From Thalassorhabdus alkalitolerans (GTDB taxonomy: Bacteria; Bacillota; Bacilli; Bacillales; Marinococcaceae), in the NCBI RefSeq assembly GCF_042656585.1, contig NZ_JBHSPG010000023.1: 64,000 nt of DNA; one strand, written 5' to 3'. The notes below the pieces were generated by a model that saw only the letters and a list, made by a program, of their open reading frames with translations, ran no database searches and was not told where the DNA came from. Below are positions 35,984-45,363 of the stretch, piece by piece. The position numbers and the translations under genes are program-made. The stretch's first letter is position 1, and every line of letters starts with the position of its first letter.

Positions 35984-38167
35984 ATGGATTATGCTGCTAT
36001 CAATTACGCTTTAAAAAATGATAAGAAAGACGATGTTGCCCGTTTACTTGTGGATTTGTACATTGACAATCCTGAAAAGTTTAAAAAAAGGATGCTATTA
36101 AATTTGATTACCGATCCAACAGCTCATAAATTTTCAGAGGATTTAATGAATAAGTTACACCAGGCCTTCCTTATCGCTGGAATCAAGTTAATAGAGAGAG
36201 AGATAGATATTGAAAATTACATCAAGGTTTCTAACATTTTTTCAGCGTTGCACATTATAAGTCAAAATCATCAAAGTATCTTAGATAGACTGAAACAGAA
36301 TAGTTTCTCAACCTATCAGCTTTCTGAACAGTTACAAATGATGTGTATTTATTTTGAGGATCAAAAAAGATTATTTGATAAAAGTAAACAAAATCAAAAG
36401 AGCTTCATAACTGGTGTTGAAGATCATATATCTCGATATGAAGTGAATAATGTGGCAGATTTAAAAGTCTCTATGTCTGATAATTTTGAAGCGCTAACTG
36501 AAATAATTGATACGTTATTTCAATATCTCTATTTCTGTGGAGGAAAATCTATTGAAAAGCAGGAAAATTATGAGCATGAAAGTATACCTTACGAAAATCC
36601 AAGTTTTGAGGAAATAGTATACCTAGCTCACCAGAAAAATATACTTTCGTTAATATGGAATAAATTAAAATATAGAGATTTCGAATATAAAATAATAAAA
36701 GACCAAAGAGACAAGACATATATATTCGAACCACCATCCCATGAAGACTTTAAAAAAGAAAGAATTGCACTCAATCGTTATCATTATCGACAATATTCTA
36801 ACACACAAGAAATAAAATCTACTAATTTAAAAGAATACAGAAGTTCAGTTAAGTTTATGGACAAAATAGGAAACGTAGATTTAACTGACCTTCAAAATAT
36901 ATTTAAAGTAGATAAGCACAATTTCTTTCTTGCTAACTTTTATATAAAAAGCTGGATAAAAGGGCAATTAAAAGCATTAGATAAAGTATATTTTGAGTTA
37001 CAGAACGATGGTGTTAAGGTTTTAGATTTAATTAAAGGGTTTGAATATATGTTTACCATCGCTACTATTTACCAAAAATCAGTGCTAAATATCTTTGATG
37101 AGAATAATACAAATCATTACAAACTTTTATCACCTATTATAGATATAGAACACTTTATTAAGCACTTTTCGTCTTTATATAATTTAGATATACAAGTAGC
37201 AGAGAAAATATTAGATATTTTTATTTTTCAAAGGAAATTAAAATTGGATGTCTTTTCACAACCATTGATTTACGTAGGGAAAAATAAAGTAATATTATGT
37301 CCCAGTTTAATCTTACAAATGAATATTGTTAGAGTAGTTGAATGGATAAGCTCTAGATGGAATAAAGAAATATCTGTTAAAGGGAAAGTTTTCGAAAAAG
37401 ATTTAAGATACATTCTTTCATTTAATCCTTTTCTTAAAGTAAACAACAATGAAATTAAATTTATAGCTACTGATGGTAAGGAAGTGCAGTTTGATTTTAT
37501 AGCAGAATTTGATGATTATTTACTTTTAATAGAATTTAAGCATGTTAAACATGCTTTCTCTGACTATGATAAAAAGGAAATATTAAAGACTATAGATGAA
37601 GGAGTAGAACAAGTTAATCGTAGGGTAGATGTTATTAAAAATGATTGGAGAGAAATAAGAGAACGATGTAGTTTTGAATTGCCACAAATACCTCCTAAAG
37701 AAGAAAAAATAATAAAGTTGGTTTGTACTAATAATATTGATTTTTCGTCTACTATACGAGACGGAGTACAGATAATAGATTCCTCGTCACTACTTAAATT
37801 TTTTATGTCACCTGATGTTAAAGGAATTTCAATTGCCAGTGAAATTAACGAATCGCAGTACAAAAAACTATGGAAAAAAGATTACCCAACAGTTGAAGAA
37901 TTTAAGGCATTCTTAAATGAACCAGTAGCAATACAACCTTATATTGATTGCTATAAAAAAACTTATATTCCAGTACCCACAATAAATAAAAGTGATAATA
38001 AAATTTATATGCTTGACTTACAACTTATAAAAGACCCCTACGCAAAATTTAATACACAAATTGAATCAAGAAAGAGAAAGAAAATTGGCAGAAATGACAG
38101 CTGTCCCTGTGAAAGTGGTGTAAAATATAAAAAATGTTGTTTACCTAAAAAAAATGAAGTTGTCTAA
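35984..38167 (+). CDS. large PD-(D/E)XK nuclease-like protein with SEC-C zinc tail
   Basis: A 727-aa protein of unknown family. Residues 1-~430 are helical and unassigned. Residues ~465-560 look like a PD-(D/E)XK core: GKVFEKDL (E471), VQFDFIAEFDDYLLLIEFKH with D504 and E517-x-K519, and a following helix with EQVNRR (Q543), the usual extra motif. The C-terminus is a SEC-C motif, RNDSCPCESGVKYKKCC (C707, C709, C718, C719), which binds zinc. GGGGGAG precedes the ATG. The gene is AT-rich and lies between resolvases, so horizontal transfer is likely. A defence role (DNA cleavage on infection) is inferred from domain types and context, not shown. Confidence 0.8.
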   Translation: MDYAAINYALKNDKKDDVARLLVDLYIDNPEKFKKRMLLNLITDPTAHKFSEDLMNKLHQAFLIAGIKLIEREIDIENYIKVSNIFSALHIISQNHQSILDRLKQNSFSTYQLSEQLQMMCIYFEDQKRLFDKSKQNQKSFITGVEDHISRYEVNNVADLKVSMSDNFEALTEIIDTLFQYLYFCGGKSIEKQENYEHESIPYENPSFEEIVYLAHQKNILSLIWNKLKYRDFEYKIIKDQRDKTYIFEPPSHEDFKKERIALNRYHYRQYSNTQEIKSTNLKEYRSSVKFMDKIGNVDLTDLQNIFKVDKHNFFLANFYIKSWIKGQLKALDKVYFELQNDGVKVLDLIKGFEYMFTIATIYQKSVLNIFDENNTNHYKLLSPIIDIEHFIKHFSSLYNLDIQVAEKILDIFIFQRKLKLDVFSQPLIYVGKNKVILCPSLILQMNIVRVVEWISSRWNKEISVKGKVFEKDLRYILSFNPFLKVNNNEIKFIATDGKEVQFDFIAEFDDYLLLIEFKHVKHAFSDYDKKEILKTIDEGVEQVNRRVDVIKNDWREIRERCSFELPQIPPKEEKIIKLVCTNNIDFSSTIRDGVQIIDSSSLLKFFMSPDVKGISIASEINESQYKKLWKKDYPTVEEFKAFLNEPVAIQPYIDCYKKTYIPVPTINKSDNKIYMLDLQLIKDPYAKFNTQIESRKRKKIGRNDSCPCESGVKYKKCCLPKKNEVV

Positions 38168-38200
38168 AAAGGGTAAGTTGAAATAACTTACTCAAGGTAC

Positions 38201-38239
38201 CCTAACCCCGTACCCCTATTATAGTGGTACGGGGTTAGG
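38201..38239. terminator. strong GC-rich hairpin after nuclease gene
   Basis: CCTAACCCCGTACC and GGTACGGGGTTAGG pair perfectly (14 bp) around an 11-nt loop, 34 bp after the stop. There is only a short T-tract, so it may stabilise the mRNA end or act as a weak terminator. Confidence 0.65.
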
Positions 38240-38316
38240 CGTTTCAGCTTAAATTTAAAGTGACAATGGGGGCTGTCTAAGATCTTTCACGGATTAATAT
38301 TTCTCTGGTCAGTATT

Positions 38317-38868
38317 TTAAAGGTTTCTATAAAGAGAACTTCTTGATACATTTGTTATCTCACAAATTTCACTCACCGTATGGTTTCCTTCTTTATAAAG
38401 TTTAATTGCATAATTCATTCCTTTATGGCTATCATGATATTTTTTCACTCTTCCTCTGTATTTTCCTTCTTTTTTCGCAAGTTCAATGCCTTTCCGTTGT
38501 TTTTCCTTTAAAATGCTCCGTTCTAATTCACTAAATCCACTCATGACTGTTAGAAAGAATTTACCAGTAGGGGTTATTGTATCAATTCCCATATCCATGA
38601 TGACAAGGTGAACGTTCTTTTCCTGCAGGTATTCCACTAAGTTCAATAATTGCACTGTACTTCTCCCTAATCGGTCCATTCGTGTGACAACCAAAATGTC
38701 TTCTTCTTGAAGGCGGTCAATCAAAGTGTCCAGTTTTTCTTTCTTCTTTGAAACACCTGTGATTTTCTCCGAGACAATTTCATCGACTCCAAAGTCATGT
38801 AGTTGTTCTAGTTGCGTATGTAAGTTCTGGTCTTGAGAACTAACTCTGGCATACCCAAAAGTGGTCAT
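38317..38868 (-). CDS. serine recombinase (resolvase/invertase family), second
   Basis: A 183-aa resolvase when started at MTTFGYARVSSQDQN (nucleophile Ser10). It has RMDRLGRSTVQLLNLVEYL, the E helix FLTVMSGFSELERSILKEKQRKG and a complete C-terminal helix-turn-helix (HTVSEICEITNVSRSSLYRNL). A longer start at 38919 has no ribosome site; the chosen one has only a weak AGAGATG. It differs clearly from the 32.7-kb resolvase. A near-identical 159-bp piece of its coding region recurs at 46816-46974. Confidence 0.88.
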   Translation of the reverse strand: MTTFGYARVSSQDQNLHTQLEQLHDFGVDEIVSEKITGVSKKKEKLDTLIDRLQEEDILVVTRMDRLGRSTVQLLNLVEYLQEKNVHLVIMDMGIDTITPTGKFFLTVMSGFSELERSILKEKQRKGIELAKKEGKYRGRVKKYHDSHKGMNYAIKLYKEGNHTVSEICEITNVSRSSLYRNL

Positions 38869-39031
38869 TTTTTCATCTCTATTTTGGAATAAGTCAATTG
38901 GGACAACTCTACTTCCCATTCTACCGTACTTTCTGACTTATCCCAATAGGGTATACTCTACCGGAACACCACATTAATAATTATGCTCTACTTCCAAATT
39001 GGATTATAATGTAAATGTTAGGGGGGATATT

Positions 39032-40837
39032 TTGGATCAAAAGAAAATTGAACAGATAGGTATTGTAGCAGTAGAAGATTTAATAAGTGAATCTGAATAT
39101 CTTTACAGCAATTTAGAAAAAAATGATAAAGATATATCTTTTGATGGTAGCATAGATGTTTTCTCCACTGTTAAGCCAACTGTTAAAAGTATCATTGGAA
39201 GCGTTCCAGTTCAAGTTAAAGGCACTACACAAAGATTCAAAGGGGATGCTAAGTTTCCTTTAGAGAAAGAACACTATGAGTACTTTTATAAATGTAATGG
39301 TGTTTTGTTCTTTGTAGTAAAAATAAATAAGAAAAACCATAAGACTAAACGAAAAGTGTTTTTTAAAATTCTATTAGGAAAAGAACTGCATTCTATACTG
39401 CAGTCTTTTAAGGAAGGTCAGAAAACAAAAAGATTAAAATTGAAACCCATTAATAATTATGATCTAACATCAATTTGTAAAAGGTTCATAAGAGAAAGAG
39501 AACACCAGACTACTAGAATTATAGAAGATGCGTTAAAAGATCATGAGTATGAACGCTTTGTTTTAAGCAGTCCTACATTTGATAAGGCCCAAAAAAAGTT
39601 GAAACTGTTTGACCATGAATTTTATCTTTATGGCATTAAAAAAGGAAGCGATTTAAAATATCCATTGCACCATATAAAAGAAATAGATGAAGTAAGTAAA
39701 AAGTTTAATGGAAAGATAATATTAGACGGAAGAAAAGTGCATTCTTTATATCAAGAAATTAGTATAAATAAAGATTCTGAATGGAAAATTATAATAGAAA
39801 ATACTTTAGAATTAAACTTTTATGGGGATGGTATTTCTTATAAAATTATTGATTCATACTCTGTAGAATCTTTGTCAAAAGTAATTCAATTTTTACTTAA
39901 CTTTAATGAAAGTGAAAAACTCAAAGTTTTAGATGAAAAAGGCAGAGCTTTATTGGAGGACGTTTTTTATTACAAAGAAGATAAACTACAACGCAAAGAA
40001 ACATTAAAAGAATTAGAAGTATTTGAACGAGACGTTAATAAAATCAAACAAGCATTGAAAATATTAGAAGTAGATGAACATACACCAATTGGAAATACCG
40101 AAAAAAATCCGATATTCAAGTTATTAGCTTTAGCTAATGCCCTTCTTGAAAATGAAATAGATAATATTTCTATGAACAATAAGGACTCTATTCATTTTGG
40201 GAAGCTTTCTGTAGGTGATCTGTGTTTTGCGCTCTTCTATGATCCCTCATTACCAAATAAATTGATGCATGCCTTTTCCCCTGAAGCAGAAAAGACGGTG
40301 GTCACTTTAGTTGTTCAGGATACTGGAGAAAAATTTGACCACAGTCCATATATACTTTTGTCTAAAAATATTCTTACAGAAGCAAATAATCTTAATTACG
40401 AAGTATTAAAAAGATCTTTTGCCAGTATTAAAAATTTAAATAACCCTATCGTTTTTGAAGATTTAAATTCCTTTTGTCTTCGGTGTTTACATGCTTATGA
40501 CCAAAATCAACAATCGCAACTTTTAGAATTAGTGGAACATATATACAATAAATTTTTAGAGCAGTATAAAAGTCAAGTAAGTGACTGCTATCCCACAGCA
40601 TCTATAAATTTAATGCAAACTTTATATAGAAAGCAAAATAGACTCACTGACGCCCAAATTGATATGCTCATAGACCTTAGTACAGAGCACTCTAACAACC
40701 AAGTGAATTTTTGTGTAAATGTCCTAACCGAAAATAAAAGAGTAGCAACAAGTTATTTTGAAAGATTGGATAAGGAAACACAACATTTTTATAAGACTCT
40801 ACCTATATTTAATATTTATGAAGCTCTTCAATCATAG
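39032..40837 (+). CDS. DUF4365-domain protein (restriction-nuclease-like)
   Basis: A 601-aa protein. The N-terminal ~160 residues match the DUF4365 pattern: QKKIEQIGIVAVEDLISE, then FDGSIDVF (D42) and VPVQVKGTTQ (Q61-V-K63), a PD-(D/E)XK-like core with Gln in place of the second acid. The remaining ~440 residues are helical and charged, unassigned (possible repeat or scaffold region). TTG at 39032 is preferred because AGGGGGG lies 6-7 bp upstream; a TTG 33 bp earlier has no site. It is AT-rich and sits between a resolvase and a broken HNH gene. DUF4365 is common in defence islands; no partner is certain. Confidence 0.75.
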   Translation: MDQKKIEQIGIVAVEDLISESEYLYSNLEKNDKDISFDGSIDVFSTVKPTVKSIIGSVPVQVKGTTQRFKGDAKFPLEKEHYEYFYKCNGVLFFVVKINKKNHKTKRKVFFKILLGKELHSILQSFKEGQKTKRLKLKPINNYDLTSICKRFIREREHQTTRIIEDALKDHEYERFVLSSPTFDKAQKKLKLFDHEFYLYGIKKGSDLKYPLHHIKEIDEVSKKFNGKIILDGRKVHSLYQEISINKDSEWKIIIENTLELNFYGDGISYKIIDSYSVESLSKVIQFLLNFNESEKLKVLDEKGRALLEDVFYYKEDKLQRKETLKELEVFERDVNKIKQALKILEVDEHTPIGNTEKNPIFKLLALANALLENEIDNISMNNKDSIHFGKLSVGDLCFALFYDPSLPNKLMHAFSPEAEKTVVTLVVQDTGEKFDHSPYILLSKNILTEANNLNYEVLKRSFASIKNLNNPIVFEDLNSFCLRCLHAYDQNQQSQLLELVEHIYNKFLEQYKSQVSDCYPTASINLMQTLYRKQNRLTDAQIDMLIDLSTEHSNNQVNFCVNVLTENKRVATSYFERLDKETQHFYKTLPIFNIYEALQS

Positions 40838-40986
40838 AAAAGAGTTTCAAGCGAAAAAGTAGTTTTCCTTTCTGGTAAACATTTATGTTGTTATTTAGTG
40901 GAAAACGTGTGGTAGGTCAAGGTGACTTAAAATTAGTAGGATACATTCTCTTTAGGGGCTGCTTTACAAAAGTGTATAGCTAGGAA

Positions 40987-42500
40987 GTGAAAAGTGTGGG
41001 TCTAGATAAAAAATGGACAAATCAAAAATTCGAAAAAGAGCTAAATACTTATCTAATTGGGTGGAAAAGAATTGGTGATGTGGTTAACGGAGCTCATACT
41101 GTAGAAGTCCTTTGTAGTAGGGGACACACAAGAAAGTTAGCTCCCTCCAAGATAAAGAAACAAGGACAAGACTGCTTGGAGTGTGTTAGATACCTCGATC
41201 GAAAGAACGCTTGTGAAGACTTTATTAAGAACCTAAAAAAAGAGAGTTATATACCAAAATTCACATTCAATAATTACAAAGACAGTAAAACTAATTTATC
41301 TGTTATTTGTCCAAACGGTTCCCCATGGAAAATTAATAGATCAGGATTTGTTACAGAGAGAAGAAGGTGTAGGTCCCTGATAATTGGAAGGGAACACATC
41401 ATGAGATAAATGGAGTATGGGTAGCGTGTGGACATAATGATACCAAAAGACCAAGTAAAGTTATATATAGAAATGTAAGGTGCGGAAAATGTAGAGAAGA
41501 AGAGCTTTTAAAAAAGTTTAAGCAATACCAAACAGAACTTGGATTCAAAATCAAAGATGAAGAGCAATTAATAGGTTTTAAAACTAAACAACAGATTTCC
41601 ATTATTTGTAAATTCAACCATGAGAACACAACTTGGGTAAAAAGTATTTTACGTCATGATATTGAAACTTATCATAAGAATAATGCATTTGTTTGTGTGG
41701 ATTGTAAAATAGATTACCTAAGCGGCCTGAATAGTCCCTTGTATGTACATGGTAAAAGTTTAGAGAATCTAGAAAGTAGAAATGACGCTCTTTATAAAAG
41801 GTGGTATAGACTTGTAAAGAAGACAAGAGTAAACTGCGCTATATGTCAAAACAGACCGATTGAAGTGGCTCATCATTTATATGGTTTTGATGAATACGAG
41901 AATGTACGATTCATCCCGGAAAATGGGGTTGCACTTTGTTGTGAATGCCATAACGATTTTCATGGTAGGTACTCATTTGGTAACAACACTTTAGAACAGT
42001 TTAAAGAGTATATACAAGGGTTGAATTATGATACCTACGAACTTGAGAAATCATTGGATATTCTGAAACCTATGTTAGAAGAAGAAATAAAAAAGAAAAA
42101 AGAGAAAAGAAAAAAACACTATTCTATTGCTAAATTAGCAACAATAATAAACGAGTATCCTGAGATTGTTAGAATATTAATGATGCACGGACAGATAAAA
42201 GGAGCTTATACCGACCAAGACGGAATTTGGGTGATACCTCAAGAAGAAGCAGAAGAATTTTTCGAATTACGACCTGAAAAAAGAAAAAAACTAATTAATT
42301 GCCTGGTGGGTAAACAATATGGAAATTTAACCATTACCAAAGTGATTGGTAGAAAACTTGAAGGAAAGAAAGGCAGACAAGAGAGACTATATGTTGAAGT
42401 CAGGTGTAAATGTGGTGAGGTAAGAGAAAAACCTTACTATAGTATCGAAAGAGGCACAATTAAGTGTTCCTCTTCCTGTAAAGGTGATTTTTATCAGTAA
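40987..42500 (+). pseudogene. frameshifted HNH endonuclease
   Basis: Two frames make one protein. The first (40987-41409) carries a zinc-ribbon-like unit (CSRGHTRKL, CLECV). Near 41360-41375 the frame shifts and continues without an ATG: NWKGTHHEINGVWVACGHND, then CRKC-like pairs (RCGKCREEE), CDCKIDYL-type ribbon (FVCVDCKIDYL) and the HNH core CAICQNRPIEVAHHLYGF with ENGVALCCECHNDFHG. The C-terminus has another ribbon (VRCKCGEVREKPYYS). Repeated ribbons plus HNH resemble phage or homing-type endonucleases. From 41697 a shorter protein holding the HNH domain could still be made. A sequencing error is an alternative to a true mutation. Confidence 0.65.
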
Positions 42501-42514
42501 TTATAAAATTGAGA

Positions 42515-42553
42515 AAGAGTGATGCAGTGTTTCTGGTCTGCTACCACTCTTTT
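42515..42553 (+). terminator. imperfect terminator
   Basis: AAAGAGTG...GCAG pairs with CTGC...CACTCTTTT, followed by TGTTT. Confidence 0.65.
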
Positions 42554-42574
42554 GTTTATTTTATAAGCTTCTTT

Positions 42575-43252
42575 TTATTCACCACGAAGGTTAAACCAGG
42601 CATCCTCGTATTTAACTAATGGTTTTTCATCATCTGCATCAACGATAAATGGTACCCAACCTTCTGTATCTCCACCTTCATAAAGATCAGAACGGAACTC
42701 AGGATCAAGACCAGACACACTTACAAAATCCTCATAAGAAGAACCACCTTCACTTATTACATCAAATTGTTGAGTGTTTACTTCAAAAGGCTCTTCCTCA
42801 ACTTCATGAACCTTTACATGGAATTTAGCAAGGATATACTCTTTTCCATCTCCAGCATCTTCGTTAAATTCATTCCCTGCTTTCACCATCTCTGCAGCTT
42901 CTTCCCCACTTATCGACTCAAGAAGTGTTAGTTCATAATGTACTTCACCGTGCCAAAAGTCGTTTCCTTGAATTTCTGCAGTTTCTCCATCCGAAACAGG
43001 ATTGTCACGAGTGCCAAATTCCTCATCAGCATCTTCCTCATTTTCTTCTAAATCCTCTTCTAGATCCTCTTCTAGATCCTCTTCACTATCTCCTTGACTC
43101 TCTTCTGAATCATCAACTTCTTCTTCTACTTCTGCCCCTTCAGCTTCCTCGCTTTGATTATCTTCCGAACTGGAAACCTCTGTACCCTCTCCACATGCTA
43201 CCAAAGTTCCTACCACAGCTACTGTTCCTATACTTAAAGCAAATTTTTTCAC
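42575..43252 (-). CDS. lipoprotein with DUF4352-like domain
   Basis: A 225-aa lipoprotein: signal peptide MKKFALSIGTVAVVGTLVAC with Cys20 anchor, then a very acidic linker that includes a repeated EEDL unit, then a C-terminal beta-rich domain from about residue 80 (GTRDNPVSDGETAEIQGNDF, YILAKFHVKVHEVEEEPFEV, EGWVPFIVDADDEKPLVKY) fitting DUF4352, a telomeric-repeat-binding-factor-like immunoglobulin fold found in surface lipoproteins. AGGAGG precedes the ATG. It lies 44 bp downstream of a membrane-protein gene in the same direction and probably shares its transcript. Function unknown. Confidence 0.8.
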   Translation of the reverse strand: MKKFALSIGTVAVVGTLVACGEGTEVSSSEDNQSEEAEGAEVEEEVDDSEESQGDSEEDLEEDLEEDLEENEEDADEEFGTRDNPVSDGETAEIQGNDFWHGEVHYELTLLESISGEEAAEMVKAGNEFNEDAGDGKEYILAKFHVKVHEVEEEPFEVNTQQFDVISEGGSSYEDFVSVSGLDPEFRSDLYEGGDTEGWVPFIVDADDEKPLVKYEDAWFNLRGE

Positions 43253-43296
43253 TATGATTTCCTCCTAAAGTTATTTATTCTGCAAGTACGATATTT

Positions 43297-43647
43297 TTAA
43301 GCCACATCGCCCTTAATCTGTTGTTTCTTTTCTTTACGCAATATTCCCATCAACCCTGCAGGGATAAGAAATAACGCTGGAACTACTCCGAATAAACTAA
43401 TAGAAATTAAAATTGCAATACCACTGATCAGCATTAACCATCCACCTAATTTGGCTTTAAACTTTATAATAATAGCTCCTATGATTGCTAAAGAACTAAA
43501 TAAAAAGGCACTAGTACCTAAACCCATCAAACTACTACTACCATTAAAAGCTTCATCTACACTTCCCATGAATAAGGCTAAAAAAGCACCACAAAATCCT
43601 ATTAAACCACCTAGAATCCCTAATATCATTTCCGTAATTCTACTCAT
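43297..43647 (-). CDS. DUF4064-like membrane protein
   Basis: A 116-aa protein with four hydrophobic segments: GGLIGFCGAFLALFMG, FLFSSLAIIGAIII, GGWLMLISGIAILISI and ALFLIPAGLMGIL, ending in a basic tail RKEKKQQIKGD. This layout fits DUF4064. GGGAGG precedes the ATG. It leads a two-gene operon with the DUF4352 lipoprotein, a pairing often seen in Bacillaceae, possibly in envelope maintenance. Confidence 0.75.
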   Translation of the reverse strand: MSRITEMILGILGGLIGFCGAFLALFMGSVDEAFNGSSSLMGLGTSAFLFSSLAIIGAIIIKFKAKLGGWLMLISGIAILISISLFGVVPALFLIPAGLMGILRKEKKQQIKGDVA

Positions 43648-44348
43648 AACTAACCTCCCTTATAAAACATTTAGGTAAAATTTATCATTTTTTAGGTAAA
43701 AAATATATAAAAATTAAGAAAAATTTTCCACAAATATAAATATTATGCATGTCTAGTAGTTTTAAATACTTTATTCTGCCATAGGACCCCCGAAATACTG
43801 ACTGGTGTTTACAACTTACACTTTGCTATGCAAAATTGTCTTCTCCCTTTTGAACCAGTCTGTTTGAACAAACGAACCCCTTTCCATTACTGAGATGTCA
43901 ATTGTTAGTACAGGGTGTACTCTGAGTTAACATAGGTATAAAAAAGAAGAGAATAATAAATGGTCACAAATGTTTAAAGACGCTGACCTACTAAAAGAAA
44001 GGTTATAAAGAGGTTATATTACCTTTAACTCATGCCTTAAAAACAGATCCGATATAATACCTAAAAAGGACGAGTGGTATGTACGTTAGAAAATCAAAAA
44101 AACAATATGAATATTGCACTTAATTTGCACCAGCACTGCAATCTTTTGTACCACTTCTTACGGAGCTTTTTACCACCTTATGCAGAATCGTTTACCAAAC
44201 CTCCTGTATACTGAATGAACGTGCCCCTTTTTGGCATGACATTTGTTTACAAAGGTTTTTTTATGTTCCCATACCGCTACATGCTTGAATTGCATGGAGA
44301 AGAGCAAAGCCAACGCACCATCTCAAAACAAAGGTAGGAGGAGTTTAA
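43648..44348. other. intergenic with direct repeat copy 2
   Basis: No intact gene. Contains the 153-bp direct repeat (43857-44009), after which the DUF3967-like frame stops. The final 330 bp before the LysR gene show no recognisable element. Confidence 0.6.
43857..44009 (+). repeat. 153-bp direct repeat, copy 2
   Basis: Ungapped match to 35029-35181, identical over the last 75 bp. The coding frame reads KKEENNKWSQMFKDADLLKE and then breaks off: the coiled-coil half found after copy 1 is absent here. Confidence 0.85.
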
Positions 44349-45269
44349 GTGACATTGCAACAATTGAGATATGTAATTGAAGTGGCGAAGCAACGATCGA
44401 TTAGTAAAGCTGCGCATCGATTGTTTATTAGTCAGCCGAGTCTGTCGAATTCGATTAAAGAATTGGAGAATGAACTGGGGATTGCGATTTTTTCTCGTAC
44501 GAATAAGGGGATTGTTATTACGTCAGAGGGTTCGGAGTTTTTAGGTTACGCCAGGCAGGTGATTGAACAGACAGACTTGCTTGAAAACCGCTATGCCAAT
44601 GCGACTCAATCCCCGCAGCAGCATTTCTCTGTATCTGCCCAGCACTATGCCTTTGCGGTCAGTGCGTTTGTGAAGCTGTTGAAAAATTATAATCGGGATG
44701 AATATGAGTTTACGTTACGAGAGACGAGGACGTATGAAATCATTGATGACGTAAAAAACCTTCGCAGTGAAATTGGGATTTTGTATGTAAATGATTTTAA
44801 CCAACAGGTCATTCGGAAGTTTCTGAGAGAAGGAAATTTAACGTTTCATGAGCTATTTCAGGCCAAGCCGCATGTGTTCATCAGTTCAACTAATCCACTT
44901 GCGTCTCAGAAGTATGTTACCTTAGCTGATTTGGATCCTTATCCGTATTTGTCATTTGAACAAGGGGACTATAATTCGTTTCATTTCTCCGAGGAGATAT
45001 TAAGCACCATCTCAAGGCGCAAAAATATTCGTGTCAGTGACCGGGCCACGTTGTTTAACCTGCTGATAGGATTGAATGGATACACGATTTCCACAGGGGT
45101 AATCAGTTATGACATCAACGACGATGATATTGTGGCGGTGCCGCTTAAGGTGGATGAGAGCATTACAGTCGGGTATATTCAACATAAGAATGTGGCAAAC
45201 AGCCCGCTGGCAACGATTTATATTAATTTCTTAAAGGAAACGATTGCCGAAGAACTACCTTTGCTATAG
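44349..45269 (+). CDS. LysR-family transcriptional regulator
   Basis: A 306-aa LysR protein. The helix-turn-helix is TLQQLRYVIEVAKQRSISKA, AHRLFISQPSLSNSIKELENELG; a periplasmic-binding-fold effector domain follows (SEIGILYVNDF, FHELFQAKPHVFISSTNPLA). GTG start behind AGGAGGAG. It lies 94 bp before a homocysteine methyltransferase gene in the same direction, and a dyad in that gap fits a LysR site. It probably regulates methionine-cycle or methyl-donor use. The style resembles the CysB/CmbR-like regulators of sulfur genes, not proven. Confidence 0.88.
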   Translation: MTLQQLRYVIEVAKQRSISKAAHRLFISQPSLSNSIKELENELGIAIFSRTNKGIVITSEGSEFLGYARQVIEQTDLLENRYANATQSPQQHFSVSAQHYAFAVSAFVKLLKNYNRDEYEFTLRETRTYEIIDDVKNLRSEIGILYVNDFNQQVIRKFLREGNLTFHELFQAKPHVFISSTNPLASQKYVTLADLDPYPYLSFEQGDYNSFHFSEEILSTISRRKNIRVSDRATLFNLLIGLNGYTISTGVISYDINDDDIVAVPLKVDESITVGYIQHKNVANSPLATIYINFLKETIAEELPLL

Positions 45270-45276
45270 GTTAAAG

Positions 45277-45309
45277 CTATGACAAAGCATAGAATTTACG
45301 TGTTATGCT
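45277..45309 (+). promoter_or_regulatory. LysR-type operator candidates
   Basis: CTATG-N6-CATAG (45277-45292) and the overlapping AGCATA-N12-TATGCT (45286-45309) lie between the LysR and homocysteine methyltransferase genes. Both have the interrupted-dyad form of LysR sites. Confidence 0.5.
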
Positions 45310-45363
45310 ATACCATTATTCAATGCTACACTGACCCTACATTACTAAAGGAGAGGGTTAACA

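Noticed and set aside
41360..41380. Programmed frameshift in the HNH gene
   Set aside because: No slippery heptamer or downstream stimulatory structure was evident; a simple indel is the plainer reading.
42925..43257. Plus-strand 110-aa frame opposite the DUF4352 lipoprotein
   Set aside because: Leu/His-rich shadow of the acidic linker; no ribosome site.
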